Shown here piece by piece: positions 15,503 to 23,839 of a stretch of DNA of 38,570 bases. The stretch is from a bacterium (GTDB taxonomy: Bacteria > Elusimicrobiota > Elusimicrobia > Elusimicrobiales > UBA9959): assembly GCA_021812825.1 (NCBI GenBank), contig JAKAMO010000013.1:1-38570 (forward strand). Direction: 5' to 3'. Below the pieces are notes generated by a model that worked only from the letters and a program-made list of their open reading frames with translations, did not search any database and had not been told where the DNA came from. The position numbers and the translations under genes are program-made. Each line of letters starts with the position of its first letter. The first letter of the stretch is position 1.

Positions 15503-18076
15503 ATGAACAAGACCGCCGCCCTGCTGCTGCTCCTCGCCCTGCCCGCCGCGGCTTCCGCCGCGCCGTACGGCGCGGGCTTCTACGACACCTCCGAATACCT
15601 GATGGGCAAGGTGGCGGTCAACGTCGTTTTCGTGCAGTGCGCCAGCGGCGGGCCGGATACCTGCACCGAGACCAACGGCTGGACCCTGACAAAGAGGAAC
15701 CAGGTAATGAACGGCGTGCAGAACGCCATGGCCTGGTGGGCGGCCAGGAACTCCGCGGCGCACCTCAGCTTCGTCTACGACAATACTACGGTCACTACCG
15801 GGTATGAGCCGATCTCCCGTCCCAGTACCGACGAGGGGCTTTGGGTAACGCAGGTGATGGGCACGCTCGGTTATTCCGAGGCCGACTACTTCGACCGGGT
15901 CACCCACTACGACAACGACAAGCGCGACGCCGCCGGCGCCGACTGGTCCTTCACTGTCTTCATGGTGGACAGCGAGAACGACCTGGACGGCCAGTTCTCC
16001 GACAACGCCTTCGCCTACGCCTACATCGGCGGCCCGTTCATGATCATGACCTACGACAACGACGGTTACGGCATCGGCAAACTGGCGCCGGTCGCGGCGC
16101 ACGAGACCGGACACATCTTCTACGCGCTGGACGAATACGCCGCCTCCGCCTGCTTGACGACCGCGCATTCCGGCTACCTGAACGGCTACAATACCAACTG
16201 CGAGAACGGCGGCGGCGTGGAGAACTGCATCATGAGGGGGGACACTCCCCCTTATGACTTCCCCGCGGTCTGCGGCGCCACGCGGAAGATGCTGGGCTGG
16301 ACCGACGCTAATGCCAACGGCGCGATAGACATCCTCGATCTGCCGCCTAATACGGCCCTTACCTCCTATTCCCCGGACCCGACCAGCAACACCTCTCCGG
16401 CCTACAGCGGCCTGGCGGATTCCACCGCGGCCTACACCAACAGCAATACTTACGACTACTTCGGTCCCGGCCGCGCCGTGCACAATATCTCGATAAACAA
16501 GATCGCCGCCGTGGAGTACAATGTCGACTCCGCCGGCTGGCAGGCGGCCACTCCAGCCGACGGCGCTTTCAACGGGAACATAGAGCCGTTCACCTTCGCC
16601 GCCGCTTCGCTGGCCACCGGCGCACATACCGTACAGGCCAGGGCCCTCGATATCTTCGGCGCCTACGATCCCAGCCCGGCTTCCGACTCGCTCTACGTGG
16701 ACGGCGGGCAGGCGCAGGACATCCCCTATGTCTACGACGGGACCGGGGTGGACACGGACTATATCAGGGTTTCCGGGGCGGCGTCGGCCAACTGGGGCGC
16801 CTCTTCACACTCCAGCGGCATCAACCGCTACGAGTACGCCATCGGCACTTCTCCGGGGGCTTTCGATGTGGTCGGCTGGACCTCGACGGGGTCCAACCAG
16901 TACGTTACGAAGACGGGCCTCGGCCTTTCCGAAGGCGTGAACTACTACTTCTCGGTCCGCGCCTATCCCAATGCCGGGACCGTTTCCGGGACCAGTTCCT
17001 CCGACGGCTTCCAGGTGGACAAGACCAGCCCCACCGCCAAGGTGGCGCTCGTATCCGCTTCTCCCGCTCCGCTGGGCGCTTTTTCGGCCAGGCTGACCGT
17101 GACGGAGGCGAACGGCGTTTCCGGCACGCCGCGGCTGAGCTTCAGGACCTCGACGGGCCGGATAGTCCCGCTCACGCTGTCCTTCCTGGAGGGCTCCACC
17201 TGGACCGCGGCCGGCTACATAGAATCCTACTATTCCACCGGCACCGCCACGTTCCAGCTCTCGGTCTTCGACACGGCGGGCAACGAGGGCTCGGCGATAA
17301 CGGCCGGCGGCGCGTTCCAGATCAACGGCGCCATAGCCGGCGCCTCCGGCGGTTCCGCCGTCAACGACGACGGAATGGGCGCCGTGCTGCCCGCGGGCGC
17401 CCACTCGGGTACGTACTTCGTCACGGTGGACACCGTGCCCGCCTCGGATCTGTCCTCCGCGGATTCCGCCTCCCCGGATTCCCGCAAGATATACTCCAGG
17501 GACCTGGCCAGGCGGTTCACGGCCCGCGACACCTCGGGGAACCCCATCACCGTATTCTCTTCCACTGTCACGATAAGGATGACATACCCCGACGCGGACA
17601 ACGACGGCCGGATCGATACGGACCTGATCAGGGAATCCACGGCCTGGATCTACTACCTGGACCCGTCCGCCGGCAAGTGGACGCCGGTGGCCGCCGTGAC
17701 GCGGGACGCCGCGGCCAACCTGCTTACCGCCGTGGTGCCGCATTTCTCCGTCTATTCTGTGCGCGCCGCCGGCGGCACCTATCCGGATATAAGCGCGCTG
17801 AAGGCCTATCCTAACCCCTGCTATTTCCATTCCGCGCCGCTGCTGACGATAGAAGGCATCCCCGCCGACGCCGCCGGCGTCTCGGTGTACATATACAACG
17901 AGGCCGGGGAGCTGGTGCGCACCCTCACGCGGGGCGCCGGCATAGACGGCCTGAACGTCGCCTCCTGGGACGGCAAGGACTCCTCCGGAGGCAAGGCGGC
18001 CAGCGGACTTTATATTTACCTTGTGCGGACGTCGAACTACGGCAAAGGGACAGGGAAGGTGTTCACGATCTGGTGA
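15503..18076 (+). CDS. Secreted metzincin-like metalloprotease with FlgD-like C-terminal Ig domain
   Basis: An 857-aa protein with signal peptide MNKTAALLLLLALPAAASA. The zinc motif HETGHIFYALDEY (H200, E201, H204, D210) fits HExxHxxxxxD, as in metzincins with Asp as third ligand (snapalysin-like) or near the M64 IgA-peptidase motif. The usual metzincin glycine is replaced by tyrosine (Y207). ENCIMRG, 40 residues on (M244), suits a Met-turn. Middle domains include a bacterial Ig-like segment (about 345-400), a Fn3-like segment (about 420-505) and further Ig-like folds. The C-terminus (about 770-857) has YPNPCYF, VYIYNEAGELVRTL, WDGKDSSGGKAASGLYIYLV and ends GKVFTIW, matching the FlgD-Ig or type-IX-sorting-like fold. 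It sits between the Fn3 protein and a PorV/PorQ-type barrel (1-nt gap), suggesting export to the cell surface. Confidence 0.85.
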   Translation: MNKTAALLLLLALPAAASAAPYGAGFYDTSEYLMGKVAVNVVFVQCASGGPDTCTETNGWTLTKRNQVMNGVQNAMAWWAARNSAAHLSFVYDNTTVTTGYEPISRPSTDEGLWVTQVMGTLGYSEADYFDRVTHYDNDKRDAAGADWSFTVFMVDSENDLDGQFSDNAFAYAYIGGPFMIMTYDNDGYGIGKLAPVAAHETGHIFYALDEYAASACLTTAHSGYLNGYNTNCENGGGVENCIMRGDTPPYDFPAVCGATRKMLGWTDANANGAIDILDLPPNTALTSYSPDPTSNTSPAYSGLADSTAAYTNSNTYDYFGPGRAVHNISINKIAAVEYNVDSAGWQAATPADGAFNGNIEPFTFAAASLATGAHTVQARALDIFGAYDPSPASDSLYVDGGQAQDIPYVYDGTGVDTDYIRVSGAASANWGASSHSSGINRYEYAIGTSPGAFDVVGWTSTGSNQYVTKTGLGLSEGVNYYFSVRAYPNAGTVSGTSSSDGFQVDKTSPTAKVALVSASPAPLGAFSARLTVTEANGVSGTPRLSFRTSTGRIVPLTLSFLEGSTWTAAGYIESYYSTGTATFQLSVFDTAGNEGSAITAGGAFQINGAIAGASGGSAVNDDGMGAVLPAGAHSGTYFVTVDTVPASDLSSADSASPDSRKIYSRDLARRFTARDTSGNPITVFSSTVTIRMTYPDADNDGRIDTDLIRESTAWIYYLDPSAGKWTPVAAVTRDAAANLLTAVVPHFSVYSVRAAGGTYPDISALKAYPNPCYFHSAPLLTIEGIPADAAGVSVYIYNEAGELVRTLTRGAGIDGLNVASWDGKDSSGGKAASGLYIYLVRTSNYGKGTGKVFTIW

Positions 18077-18077
18077 T

Positions 18078-19118
18078 ATGAGACCAAGCGCTCTTGCGGC
18101 CATGCTCCTGCTGGTCCCCGCCGCGGTCTCCGCCGGCGGGGCGGGGGACGCTCTGCCCTTCCTGAAGATGGACGCCGGCTCGCGGGCCGCCGCCCTTTCC
18201 GGCGCCTATTCCGCCGCGGGCGACGACGCGCTCTGCGTCTTCTATAATCCGGCCGGCACCGCCCTGGTCCAGAAGAAGGAGGCGCTGCTTGGCCACAACG
18301 AGTGGCTGCAGGACATGCGCAACGAGATCCTGGCTTACGTCCATCCGCTGGGTCCCCGCTTCACCGCTTTCGCCGGCGCGAACCTGCTGCTCGGCGGCAA
18401 GATGGCCCGTTACGACGCTGCCGGAGCGCAGTCCGGCTCCTTCTCGCCTCTGGAAGGCGCCGTCTCGGCCGGCGGCTCCGCCCGGCTGGGCCGGGGCTGG
18501 TACTTCGGCGCCGCGCTCAAGACCCTGTCGCAGCAGGCCGCCGGGGAAAAGGCCTCGGCCTGGGCCGGGGACGCCGGTCTGCTGAAGAAAGCCGGTGACT
18601 GGCGCATAGGCCTTGCCGCGGACAACTTCGGTTCTTCCATCAAGCTGGGCAGGGACAGGTTCGACCTGCCGCTGATGCTGAGGGGCGGGATCTCTTATAC
18701 CTTCCTCGGCGACTATACGGCCGCCGCGGAATGGATACGCGCCGGGGGCTCCGACGACGCCGTCGCGGCGGGCGCGGAGGCGAGGCTGAAGACCGGACCG
18801 AAGGAGTATTTCTTCGTAAGGGCCGGCTACAAGAGCGGACGCAGCCGCAATGCCGGCCCCGGGTTCACGGCCGGCGCCGGCCTCGCGAACCGCGAGCTCC
18901 GTATAGACTACGCTTTCGTACCTTACGGGGACCTCGGCGACTCCCACAGGGTCACCGTGGCCTTCCGTTTCGGTGCCGCCCGTCCGGCGCCCTTCGACCG
19001 CGCCGCTTACTACGGCCTGCCGAAGCCTCGCAAGGTGGACGCCCCTCAGGAGAAGAAAGCCGGGAAGCAGGATACCGGGAAGGAAGGGAAGAAGGACGGG
19101 GGCTACTTCATGTGGTAG
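18078..19118 (+). CDS. PorV/PorQ-family outer-membrane protein
   Basis: A 346-aa outer-membrane barrel of the PorV/PorQ (UPF0164-like) family. After a signal peptide (MRPSALAAMLLLVPAAVSAGG) comes the family signature FLKMDAGSRAAALSGAYSA, then DDALCVFYNPAG, then alternating barrel strands up to HRVTVAFRFG near residue 300. A Lys-rich tail (KKAGKQDTGKEGKKDG) ends YFMW. In Bacteroidota, PorV is the shuttle that binds C-terminal sorting domains of type IX secretion cargo; here the gene directly follows a protein with an FlgD-like C-terminal domain, so a similar role is inferred. The ATG at 18078 is one base after the preceding stop; upstream in-frame codons belong to the protease gene. The 3' end overlaps the convergent glycosyltransferase by 11 nt. 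Confidence 0.9.
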   Translation: MRPSALAAMLLLVPAAVSAGGAGDALPFLKMDAGSRAAALSGAYSAAGDDALCVFYNPAGTALVQKKEALLGHNEWLQDMRNEILAYVHPLGPRFTAFAGANLLLGGKMARYDAAGAQSGSFSPLEGAVSAGGSARLGRGWYFGAALKTLSQQAAGEKASAWAGDAGLLKKAGDWRIGLAADNFGSSIKLGRDRFDLPLMLRGGISYTFLGDYTAAAEWIRAGGSDDAVAAGAEARLKTGPKEYFFVRAGYKSGRSRNAGPGFTAGAGLANRELRIDYAFVPYGDLGDSHRVTVAFRFGAARPAPFDRAAYYGLPKPRKVDAPQEKKAGKQDTGKEGKKDGGYFMW

Positions 19119-20319
19119 CGGCGAGCAGCTGCAGCCACTGCGCGGCAACTCTGGACAATTCGAAATCCGACGCCCGCCTGATGCCGTCCCCGGCGTAGAC
19201 ACGCAGGGCGGCGGGCGCCTGCAGCATCTCAGCCATTTTCCCCGACCAGACCAGTTCCTCGGGCTCGGCCGCGGCCTTGGCCGCTAGCCTGCGGCCCGAA
19301 AGCCTGGGCATCAGCACTCCAAACTCGGCGTTCTCCGGAGCGAGGGCTCTCGCGTCCGGCGCGGTGGACGGCGCCAGTATCTCGCGCGGTCCGGAGTCGC
19401 AGTCGGCGGATATCACCGGGGCTCCCGCGGCCATCGCCTCAAGCAGCGCGTTGGGGAAGCCCTCCCAGAGGGAGGTGAAGGCGAAGATCCTGGCACGGGC
19501 GGTGAAGGCGTGGGGATTCGGGCGGAAGCCGGCGAAATAGACGTCGGCGCCGGCGGGAGGCGCGCCGTGGCCCGCGAAACAGGAGAGGCCCAGGTCGCCG
19601 GCCAGGCCGATCAGGTACTTCTCCAGCTCTCCTTCCCCCAGGAACACCAGGGCGGCTCCTGGAACGGCCTTCCTGACCTCTCCGAAGATGCGCAGCAGAT
19701 GCCAGTGCCCCTTGGCGGCGGTCAGGCGGCCGCCTGTGATTATCACGGACCTGGCGAACACCGCGTCCCAGCCCTCCGGCAGCGCCGCCGCCGCCTGCGC
19801 GGCGATGCCGGCCGTGTCGCAGCCGTTGTTGATCACGCGGACCTTCTCCTGCGGCACTCCGAAGTTGGCGCAGAGGTCGCGGCTAACGCCGCGGGAGTTG
19901 GCTACCACGATGTCCGCTTTCGGGTAGTTGCGCCGTATCAGCGGCCTCATCAGCGCGCCGCGCAGGCCGGAGAACTCTCCCGACGGGCTGGTACGCTCGC
20001 AGATGACGGCCCTGTGGCCTGAGCGGGCCGCCGCCATCACGTTGACGATGTTCGCGCGTTCCATGAAGGAGAGCACTGTGTCGCCGGGGCCGGTCATGGC
20101 GGCCAGGCGCCTGGCGTACGACGGGATGGCCGCCGTCTTCATCAGCGGGGAGGTGGACTCCTTGTGCGCGGAAAGTATGACAGGGCGCTGCGGGACGGGC
20201 TGTGATACCTCGTCCTCGAGCAGCAGCAGCGAATCATGCGGGAGCAGCTTGGCCAGCGCGGCGAACTGTTTTTCGGCGCCGCCGCGGAAGAGGGAATTGA
20301 TCAGCAGCTTCAGTCCCAT
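19108..20319 (-). CDS. GT4-family glycosyltransferase
   Basis: A 403-aa cytosolic or membrane-associated GT-B enzyme that transfers a sugar from a nucleotide donor. N-terminal acceptor domain motifs are INSLFRGGAEKQFAALAKLL (7-26), ICERTSPS and VANSRGVSRDL; the C-terminal donor domain starts around INNGCD and GGRLTAAKGHWHLL. The GT4 E-x7-E region appears as SLWEGFPNALLEAMAAGAP followed by DSGPREIL. Acceptor and sugar cannot be inferred; close relatives act in lipopolysaccharide, glycan or amylovoran-type synthesis. There is no Shine-Dalgarno; TAGAAT ends 6 nt before the ATG. It stands alone, not in a polysaccharide cluster, with its 3' end overlapping the PorV-type gene. Confidence 0.92.
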   Translation of the reverse strand: MGLKLLINSLFRGGAEKQFAALAKLLPHDSLLLLEDEVSQPVPQRPVILSAHKESTSPLMKTAAIPSYARRLAAMTGPGDTVLSFMERANIVNVMAAARSGHRAVICERTSPSGEFSGLRGALMRPLIRRNYPKADIVVANSRGVSRDLCANFGVPQEKVRVINNGCDTAGIAAQAAAALPEGWDAVFARSVIITGGRLTAAKGHWHLLRIFGEVRKAVPGAALVFLGEGELEKYLIGLAGDLGLSCFAGHGAPPAGADVYFAGFRPNPHAFTARARIFAFTSLWEGFPNALLEAMAAGAPVISADCDSGPREILAPSTAPDARALAPENAEFGVLMPRLSGRRLAAKAAAEPEELVWSGKMAEMLQAPAALRVYAGDGIRRASDFELSRVAAQWLQLLAATT

Positions 20320-20325
20320 CAGGCA

Positions 20326-20331
20326 ATTCTA
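20326..20331 (-). promoter_or_regulatory. -10-like TAGAAT, 6 nt before the glycosyltransferase ATG
   Basis: On the minus strand the order is TAGAAT, TGCCTG, ATG, which predicts a leaderless message. Confidence 0.45.
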
Positions 20332-20362
20332 GAATATTTTCACTGCGGCGGGGGGAAAGAAG

Positions 20363-20386
20363 AAGGGCGGCGGAGCCGCCCTTTTT
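20363..20386. terminator. Bidirectional intrinsic terminator after nupC
   Basis: The stem AAGGGCGGC-TCC-GCCGCCCTT on the minus strand is followed by CTTCTTT; the plus-strand reading ends in TTTTT. It lies 16 nt past the nupC stop and insulates the glycosyltransferase gene from the operon upstream. Confidence 0.85.
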
Positions 20387-20402
20387 CGCGTCGCAGGCGC
20401 GC

Positions 20403-21647
20403 TCAGAGCAGCATGCCGGCTATAGCGGCCGTCATGAAGCAGGCCAGCGACCCCGCCAGCACGGCGTAGAGGCCGAGCTTGGCCAGGTCGTGGCGCCTTT
20501 CAGGGGCGATGCCGCCTATGCCGCCTATCTGGATGGCTATGGAGAGGAAGTTGGAGAAGCCGCACAGCGCGTAGGAGGCTATGACCACTGAGCGCTCGCT
20601 GAGGGCGCCCGGGTTGGCCTTCAGGTAGTTGGCCATGTTGAAGTAGGCGACGAACTCGTTGAGGACCGTTTTCTGGCCCATCCAGTTGGCGACTTGCGCG
20701 ACGTCGTGCGAGGGGACGCCCATGATCCAGGCCAGCGGCGCGAAGATCTTGCCGAAGATGAGTTCCAGCGTCAGCTGCGGGTAGTGGAAAAGGGCGCCTA
20801 CGTGGCCGGTGATGAAGTTCGCCAGCGACAGCAGTGCCATGAAGGCTACCAGGCAGGCGGCCACGTTTATCGCCAGCTGCATGCCGACCGTGGCGCCGTT
20901 GGCCGCCGCGTCTATAACGTTGGCGTCGGTGATCTCCAGTTGCAGCTTGACTATGCCCCTGGTCTCTGGTTCCTCGGTCTCCGGGACCAGCATCTTGGCC
21001 ATCACCAGCGCGGCCGGGGCCGACATGATAGAGGCGGCCAGCAGGTGGCCGGCTATGTTGGGCAGATACCCCATCAGAATACCGACATAAGCGGCCATCA
21101 CGCCGCCGGCTATCGTGGCCATGCCGCCGGTCATGACGGCCATCAGTTCCGACCGGGTCATGCTGGCCACGTAGGGCCTTACCACCAGCGGGGCCTCGGT
21201 CTGGCCGACGAAGATGTTAGCGCTGGCGGAAAGGGACTCTGCGCCGGAAGTTCCCATGAATTTGGCCATTATCTTGGCGAAGAACAGCACTATTTTCTGC
21301 ATGACGCCGAGGTAGTACATCACGGCCATCAGCGAGGAGAAGAAGACGATAGTGGGCAGCACCTGGAACGCGAACAAGAAGCCAAGGGACTGGTTGTTGA
21401 TCAGGCTGCCGAACAGGAACCTGGCGCCGTCGTCGGAGAAGGAGAGCAGCTTGATGATGACGTCGTTGAGGAACTGGAAGGCAATGCGGCCTGGAGGGAA
21501 TTTAAGTATCAGCAGCGCGAAGCCCACCTGCAGCAGCGTGCCGGTGAGGACGGTCTTGTAGTTTATGGCCTTGCGGTTCTTGCTGAAGAGCCAGGCTATG
21601 CCCAGCAGCACGAAGATCCCGAAGAAGCTGATTATGCGCGGTGACAT
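20403..21647 (-). CDS. nupC: NupC-type concentrative nucleoside transporter
   Basis: A 414-aa inner-membrane protein of the CNT family that imports nucleosides with H+ or Na+. Hydrophobic helices run throughout. The first hairpin and unwound helix carry ANIFVGQTEAPLV (G148-Q149-T150-E151, nucleoside-binding residues in known CNT structures), and the second half has KTVLNEFVAY (glutamate and asparagine ligands) and YALCGFSNFLSIAIQIGG. The N-terminus IISFFGIFVLLGIAWLFS is the standard first helix. The start has AAGGAG 6 nt upstream and its own exact TATAAT at 21688-21683, so it may be transcribed separately from lepB, which ends 47 nt upstream. It ends before a strong terminator. With the DeoB-like enzyme at 34907 it suggests nucleoside scavenging. 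Confidence 0.93.
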   Translation of the reverse strand: MSPRIISFFGIFVLLGIAWLFSKNRKAINYKTVLTGTLLQVGFALLILKFPPGRIAFQFLNDVIIKLLSFSDDGARFLFGSLINNQSLGFLFAFQVLPTIVFFSSLMAVMYYLGVMQKIVLFFAKIMAKFMGTSGAESLSASANIFVGQTEAPLVVRPYVASMTRSELMAVMTGGMATIAGGVMAAYVGILMGYLPNIAGHLLAASIMSAPAALVMAKMLVPETEEPETRGIVKLQLEITDANVIDAAANGATVGMQLAINVAACLVAFMALLSLANFITGHVGALFHYPQLTLELIFGKIFAPLAWIMGVPSHDVAQVANWMGQKTVLNEFVAYFNMANYLKANPGALSERSVVIASYALCGFSNFLSIAIQIGGIGGIAPERRHDLAKLGLYAVLAGSLACFMTAAIAGMLL

Positions 21648-21682
21648 GCTTTCTCCTTACAGATGTTCAGACGATTGGAACC

Positions 21683-21688
21683 ATTATA
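21683..21688 (-). promoter_or_regulatory. Promoter -10 TATAAT for nupC
   Basis: An exact TATAAT on the minus strand lies in the 47-nt gap between lepB and nupC, giving a leader of about 29 nt with AAGGAG. There is no good -35. Confidence 0.4.
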
Positions 21689-21694
21689 CATAAA

Positions 21695-22210
21695 TCAGTA
21701 GGCGCCCCTGACCTTGCCGGTGACGCCAGAAAGCGGGAGGAAGAGAGGCGGCCTGCCGGTAGCGGGGTCCTTCCAGGTGGCGGAGTCCCTGGACCTGTCT
21801 CGGTTGTCCCCGAGCAGGAACAGCGTGCCCTCCGGCACCTTCACCGGTCCCAGGTCGTCCCCGGCCAGCAGCTCGTCCGGGCGCTCGTAATGGGCGTAGC
21901 TTTCGTAGATATGCTCGCCGTTGACGTAGACAGCCTTTTCCCTTAGCTCGACGGTGTCGCCCCCGACAGCGATGACCCTCTTCACGGATTCGTGCTCCTC
22001 CCCGACAGGGGACCTGAACGAGATCACCTCGCCGCGGCGCGGCCCGCGGAAGCGATATGTGAGCCTGTCCACCACCAGGTGCTGTCCTTTGGAAAGGGTG
22101 GGGTACATCGAATCGCTCGCTATATAGATGGGCACGGCCACCCACTGCCGCACCGCCAGCATCGCGGCGGTGGTGATAACGACTATGATCGTGGTCCTCA
22201 GCGGCTTCAT
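21695..22210 (-). CDS. lepB: Signal peptidase I
   Basis: A 171-aa inner-membrane protease that removes signal peptides from Sec and Tat substrates on the outer face. One N-terminal TM segment (about 7-27, TIIVVITTAAMLAVRQWVAV) leads to the catalytic box ASDSMYPTL with nucleophile S34. The general-base lysine is in VKRVIAVGGD (K77), and LLGDNRDRSRDS is the conserved box E. It is short, like Gram-positive or minimal LepB forms, with no second TM and no large beta insertion. It follows the GH3 gene after a 3-nt gap and fits an envelope operon. Confidence 0.95.
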   Translation of the reverse strand: MKPLRTTIIVVITTAAMLAVRQWVAVPIYIASDSMYPTLSKGQHLVVDRLTYRFRGPRRGEVISFRSPVGEEHESVKRVIAVGGDTVELREKAVYVNGEHIYESYAHYERPDELLAGDDLGPVKVPEGTLFLLGDNRDRSRDSATWKDPATGRPPLFLPLSGVTGKVRGAY

Positions 22211-22213
22211 CTT

Positions 22214-23839
22214 TTACTTCGGCAGAGAGACCGGCATGCGGCCCTGGGGGGCGAGTTTGCCGGCCAGCGCCTCGCCCGCGGCGGCCATGGAGGGCGCCGT
22301 CATGCCGTAGAGGGCCAGCACCGCGTCCGCGCCGGGATAGGCCGGGATGTCGTACGGGTTCATCAGGCTGAGCAGGACCGAGGGCTTGCCGGAATTCAGC
22401 AGGATGTTCAGCGCGTCGCGCTGGCCGGCGTTCTGGTCGCCGGTCCACTGGAAGCTCCCCAGCACGAGCACGTCGGCCTTGGCCGCGGCGGCGGTGAGCT
22501 GGGACAGCTCTCCTGGCTTGAGGCCTATGCCGAAGAAGTACTGGCTGGCCTGGTAGCCGGCCGCCAGGAGCTCCCGGTAGAGGCTTATGGCGTTGGCGGC
22601 GAAGCGGGGAGGGGAGAAAATGATGATCGCTATCTTTTTGCCTCTGGGCAGCGGGACGAGGCCTCCGGCCCTCACCAGCGTGAGGGCTTTTCTCGAAAGG
22701 ACGCCGGTGATGTCCAGGTAGGCCTTGTCGAAGGGCGACAGGTCCTCCGCCGGGGAGAAGAGGCCGGCGGCTCTCTTGGTCTCAAGGACGCGGCGGTACG
22801 CGTCGTCCAGCCTGGCCTGCGGTATGAGGCCGCTCCGCACCTGCCGGGCTATCTCGTCCGCGGCGGCGCGGTAGCTGCCCTTGCCTATCAGCAGCAGGTC
22901 CGCCCCGGCCTTAAGGGCCGCTGCCGCGGCCCTGTTCTCAGGCATCAGCGACGTTATGGCCCGCATGTCCAAGCTGTCGGTGACCACCAGCCCCTGATAG
23001 CCTAGGTCCTTCCTGAGCAGGCCGTCCAGCACGGCCGGCGAGAGGGTGGCCGGCGCGGAATCCAGCGCCGGGTAGCGGATATGGGCCGTCATGATCGCGG
23101 GCGCTCCAAGGGCGATGGCGGCCTCGAAAGGCACAAGGTGCGAGGACCGCAGCTCGGCCGTGGAAAGGGAGATCTCGGGAAGGGTCTTGTGGGAGTCCTT
23201 GGCGGCGGCCCCGTGGCCGGGGAAGTGCTTCGCGACGGCTATGACGCCGGAAGCCTTGAAGCCGTTGATGATGGCGGAGCCCAGGCGGGAGGCAATGACG
23301 GGGTCCGATCCCAGGGAGCGGATGCCGATGATCGGGTTCTTCGGATTGGTATTGATGTCGAGGACGGGGCCGAAGGCCATGTTGATGCCGGCCCGCCGGA
23401 GCTCTTTGCCGGCCAGGTAGAAGAGGATGGCCGTATTGTTCTCATCGTCGGCCGCGCCGAGCATCATGTTGGTCGGCAGCTCAAGGAGGCCGAGCGTGGT
23501 GGGGACGTAGACGCTGCCGCCCTCGTAGTCGGCGGCTATGAAGAGCGGGGTGCCCGAAGCGGAGGATTTTGCCGCCTGCTGGAGGGCCGCGGTCACTCCC
23601 CGCGTCTCCTCGAGCGAGTAGGAGCCCCACTGCAGCTGTATGCCTCCTATGCCCGCCGCCGCCGCCTCCCTGGCGCCGGTTATATCCGAGGCGTCGGAGG
23701 CCACTATCATCAGCTGGGCGGCCTTCTGCTCCAGCGTGGGCCCCTGCGCGTCCGCGGCGGAGAGCGGCGGCGCGGCGCAGAGCAGGGCGCCCGCGGCGAG
23801 CAGGACCTGCAGCAGTTCCGGTCGGAGTTCGCGTTTCAC
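22214..23839 (-). CDS. Exported GH3 beta-N-acetylhexosaminidase (NagZ-like)
   Basis: A 541-aa periplasmic or exported glycosidase, probably cleaving GlcNAc from peptidoglycan fragments. After a signal peptide (cleavage near PPLSA-ADA) comes a GH3 TIM barrel with DYEGGSVYV, KHFPGHGAAAKDSHKTLP (acid/base dyad D215 and H217, the NagZ hallmark) and VVTDSLDMRAI (nucleophile D288). The C-terminal ~180 residues (GKKIAIIIFSPPRF ... MPVSLPK) form the second alpha/beta domain seen in two-domain NagZ of Firmicutes type. The start is GTG at 23839, set by a 4-nt GTGA overlap with the VWA gene stop; no other in-frame start precedes the signal peptide. It lies between the VWA gene and lepB. Confidence 0.92.
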   Translation of the reverse strand: MKRELRPELLQVLLAAGALLCAAPPLSAADAQGPTLEQKAAQLMIVASDASDITGAREAAAAGIGGIQLQWGSYSLEETRGVTAALQQAAKSSASGTPLFIAADYEGGSVYVPTTLGLLELPTNMMLGAADDENNTAILFYLAGKELRRAGINMAFGPVLDINTNPKNPIIGIRSLGSDPVIASRLGSAIINGFKASGVIAVAKHFPGHGAAAKDSHKTLPEISLSTAELRSSHLVPFEAAIALGAPAIMTAHIRYPALDSAPATLSPAVLDGLLRKDLGYQGLVVTDSLDMRAITSLMPENRAAAAALKAGADLLLIGKGSYRAAADEIARQVRSGLIPQARLDDAYRRVLETKRAAGLFSPAEDLSPFDKAYLDITGVLSRKALTLVRAGGLVPLPRGKKIAIIIFSPPRFAANAISLYRELLAAGYQASQYFFGIGLKPGELSQLTAAAAKADVLVLGSFQWTGDQNAGQRDALNILLNSGKPSVLLSLMNPYDIPAYPGADAVLALYGMTAPSMAAAGEALAGKLAPQGRMPVSLPK

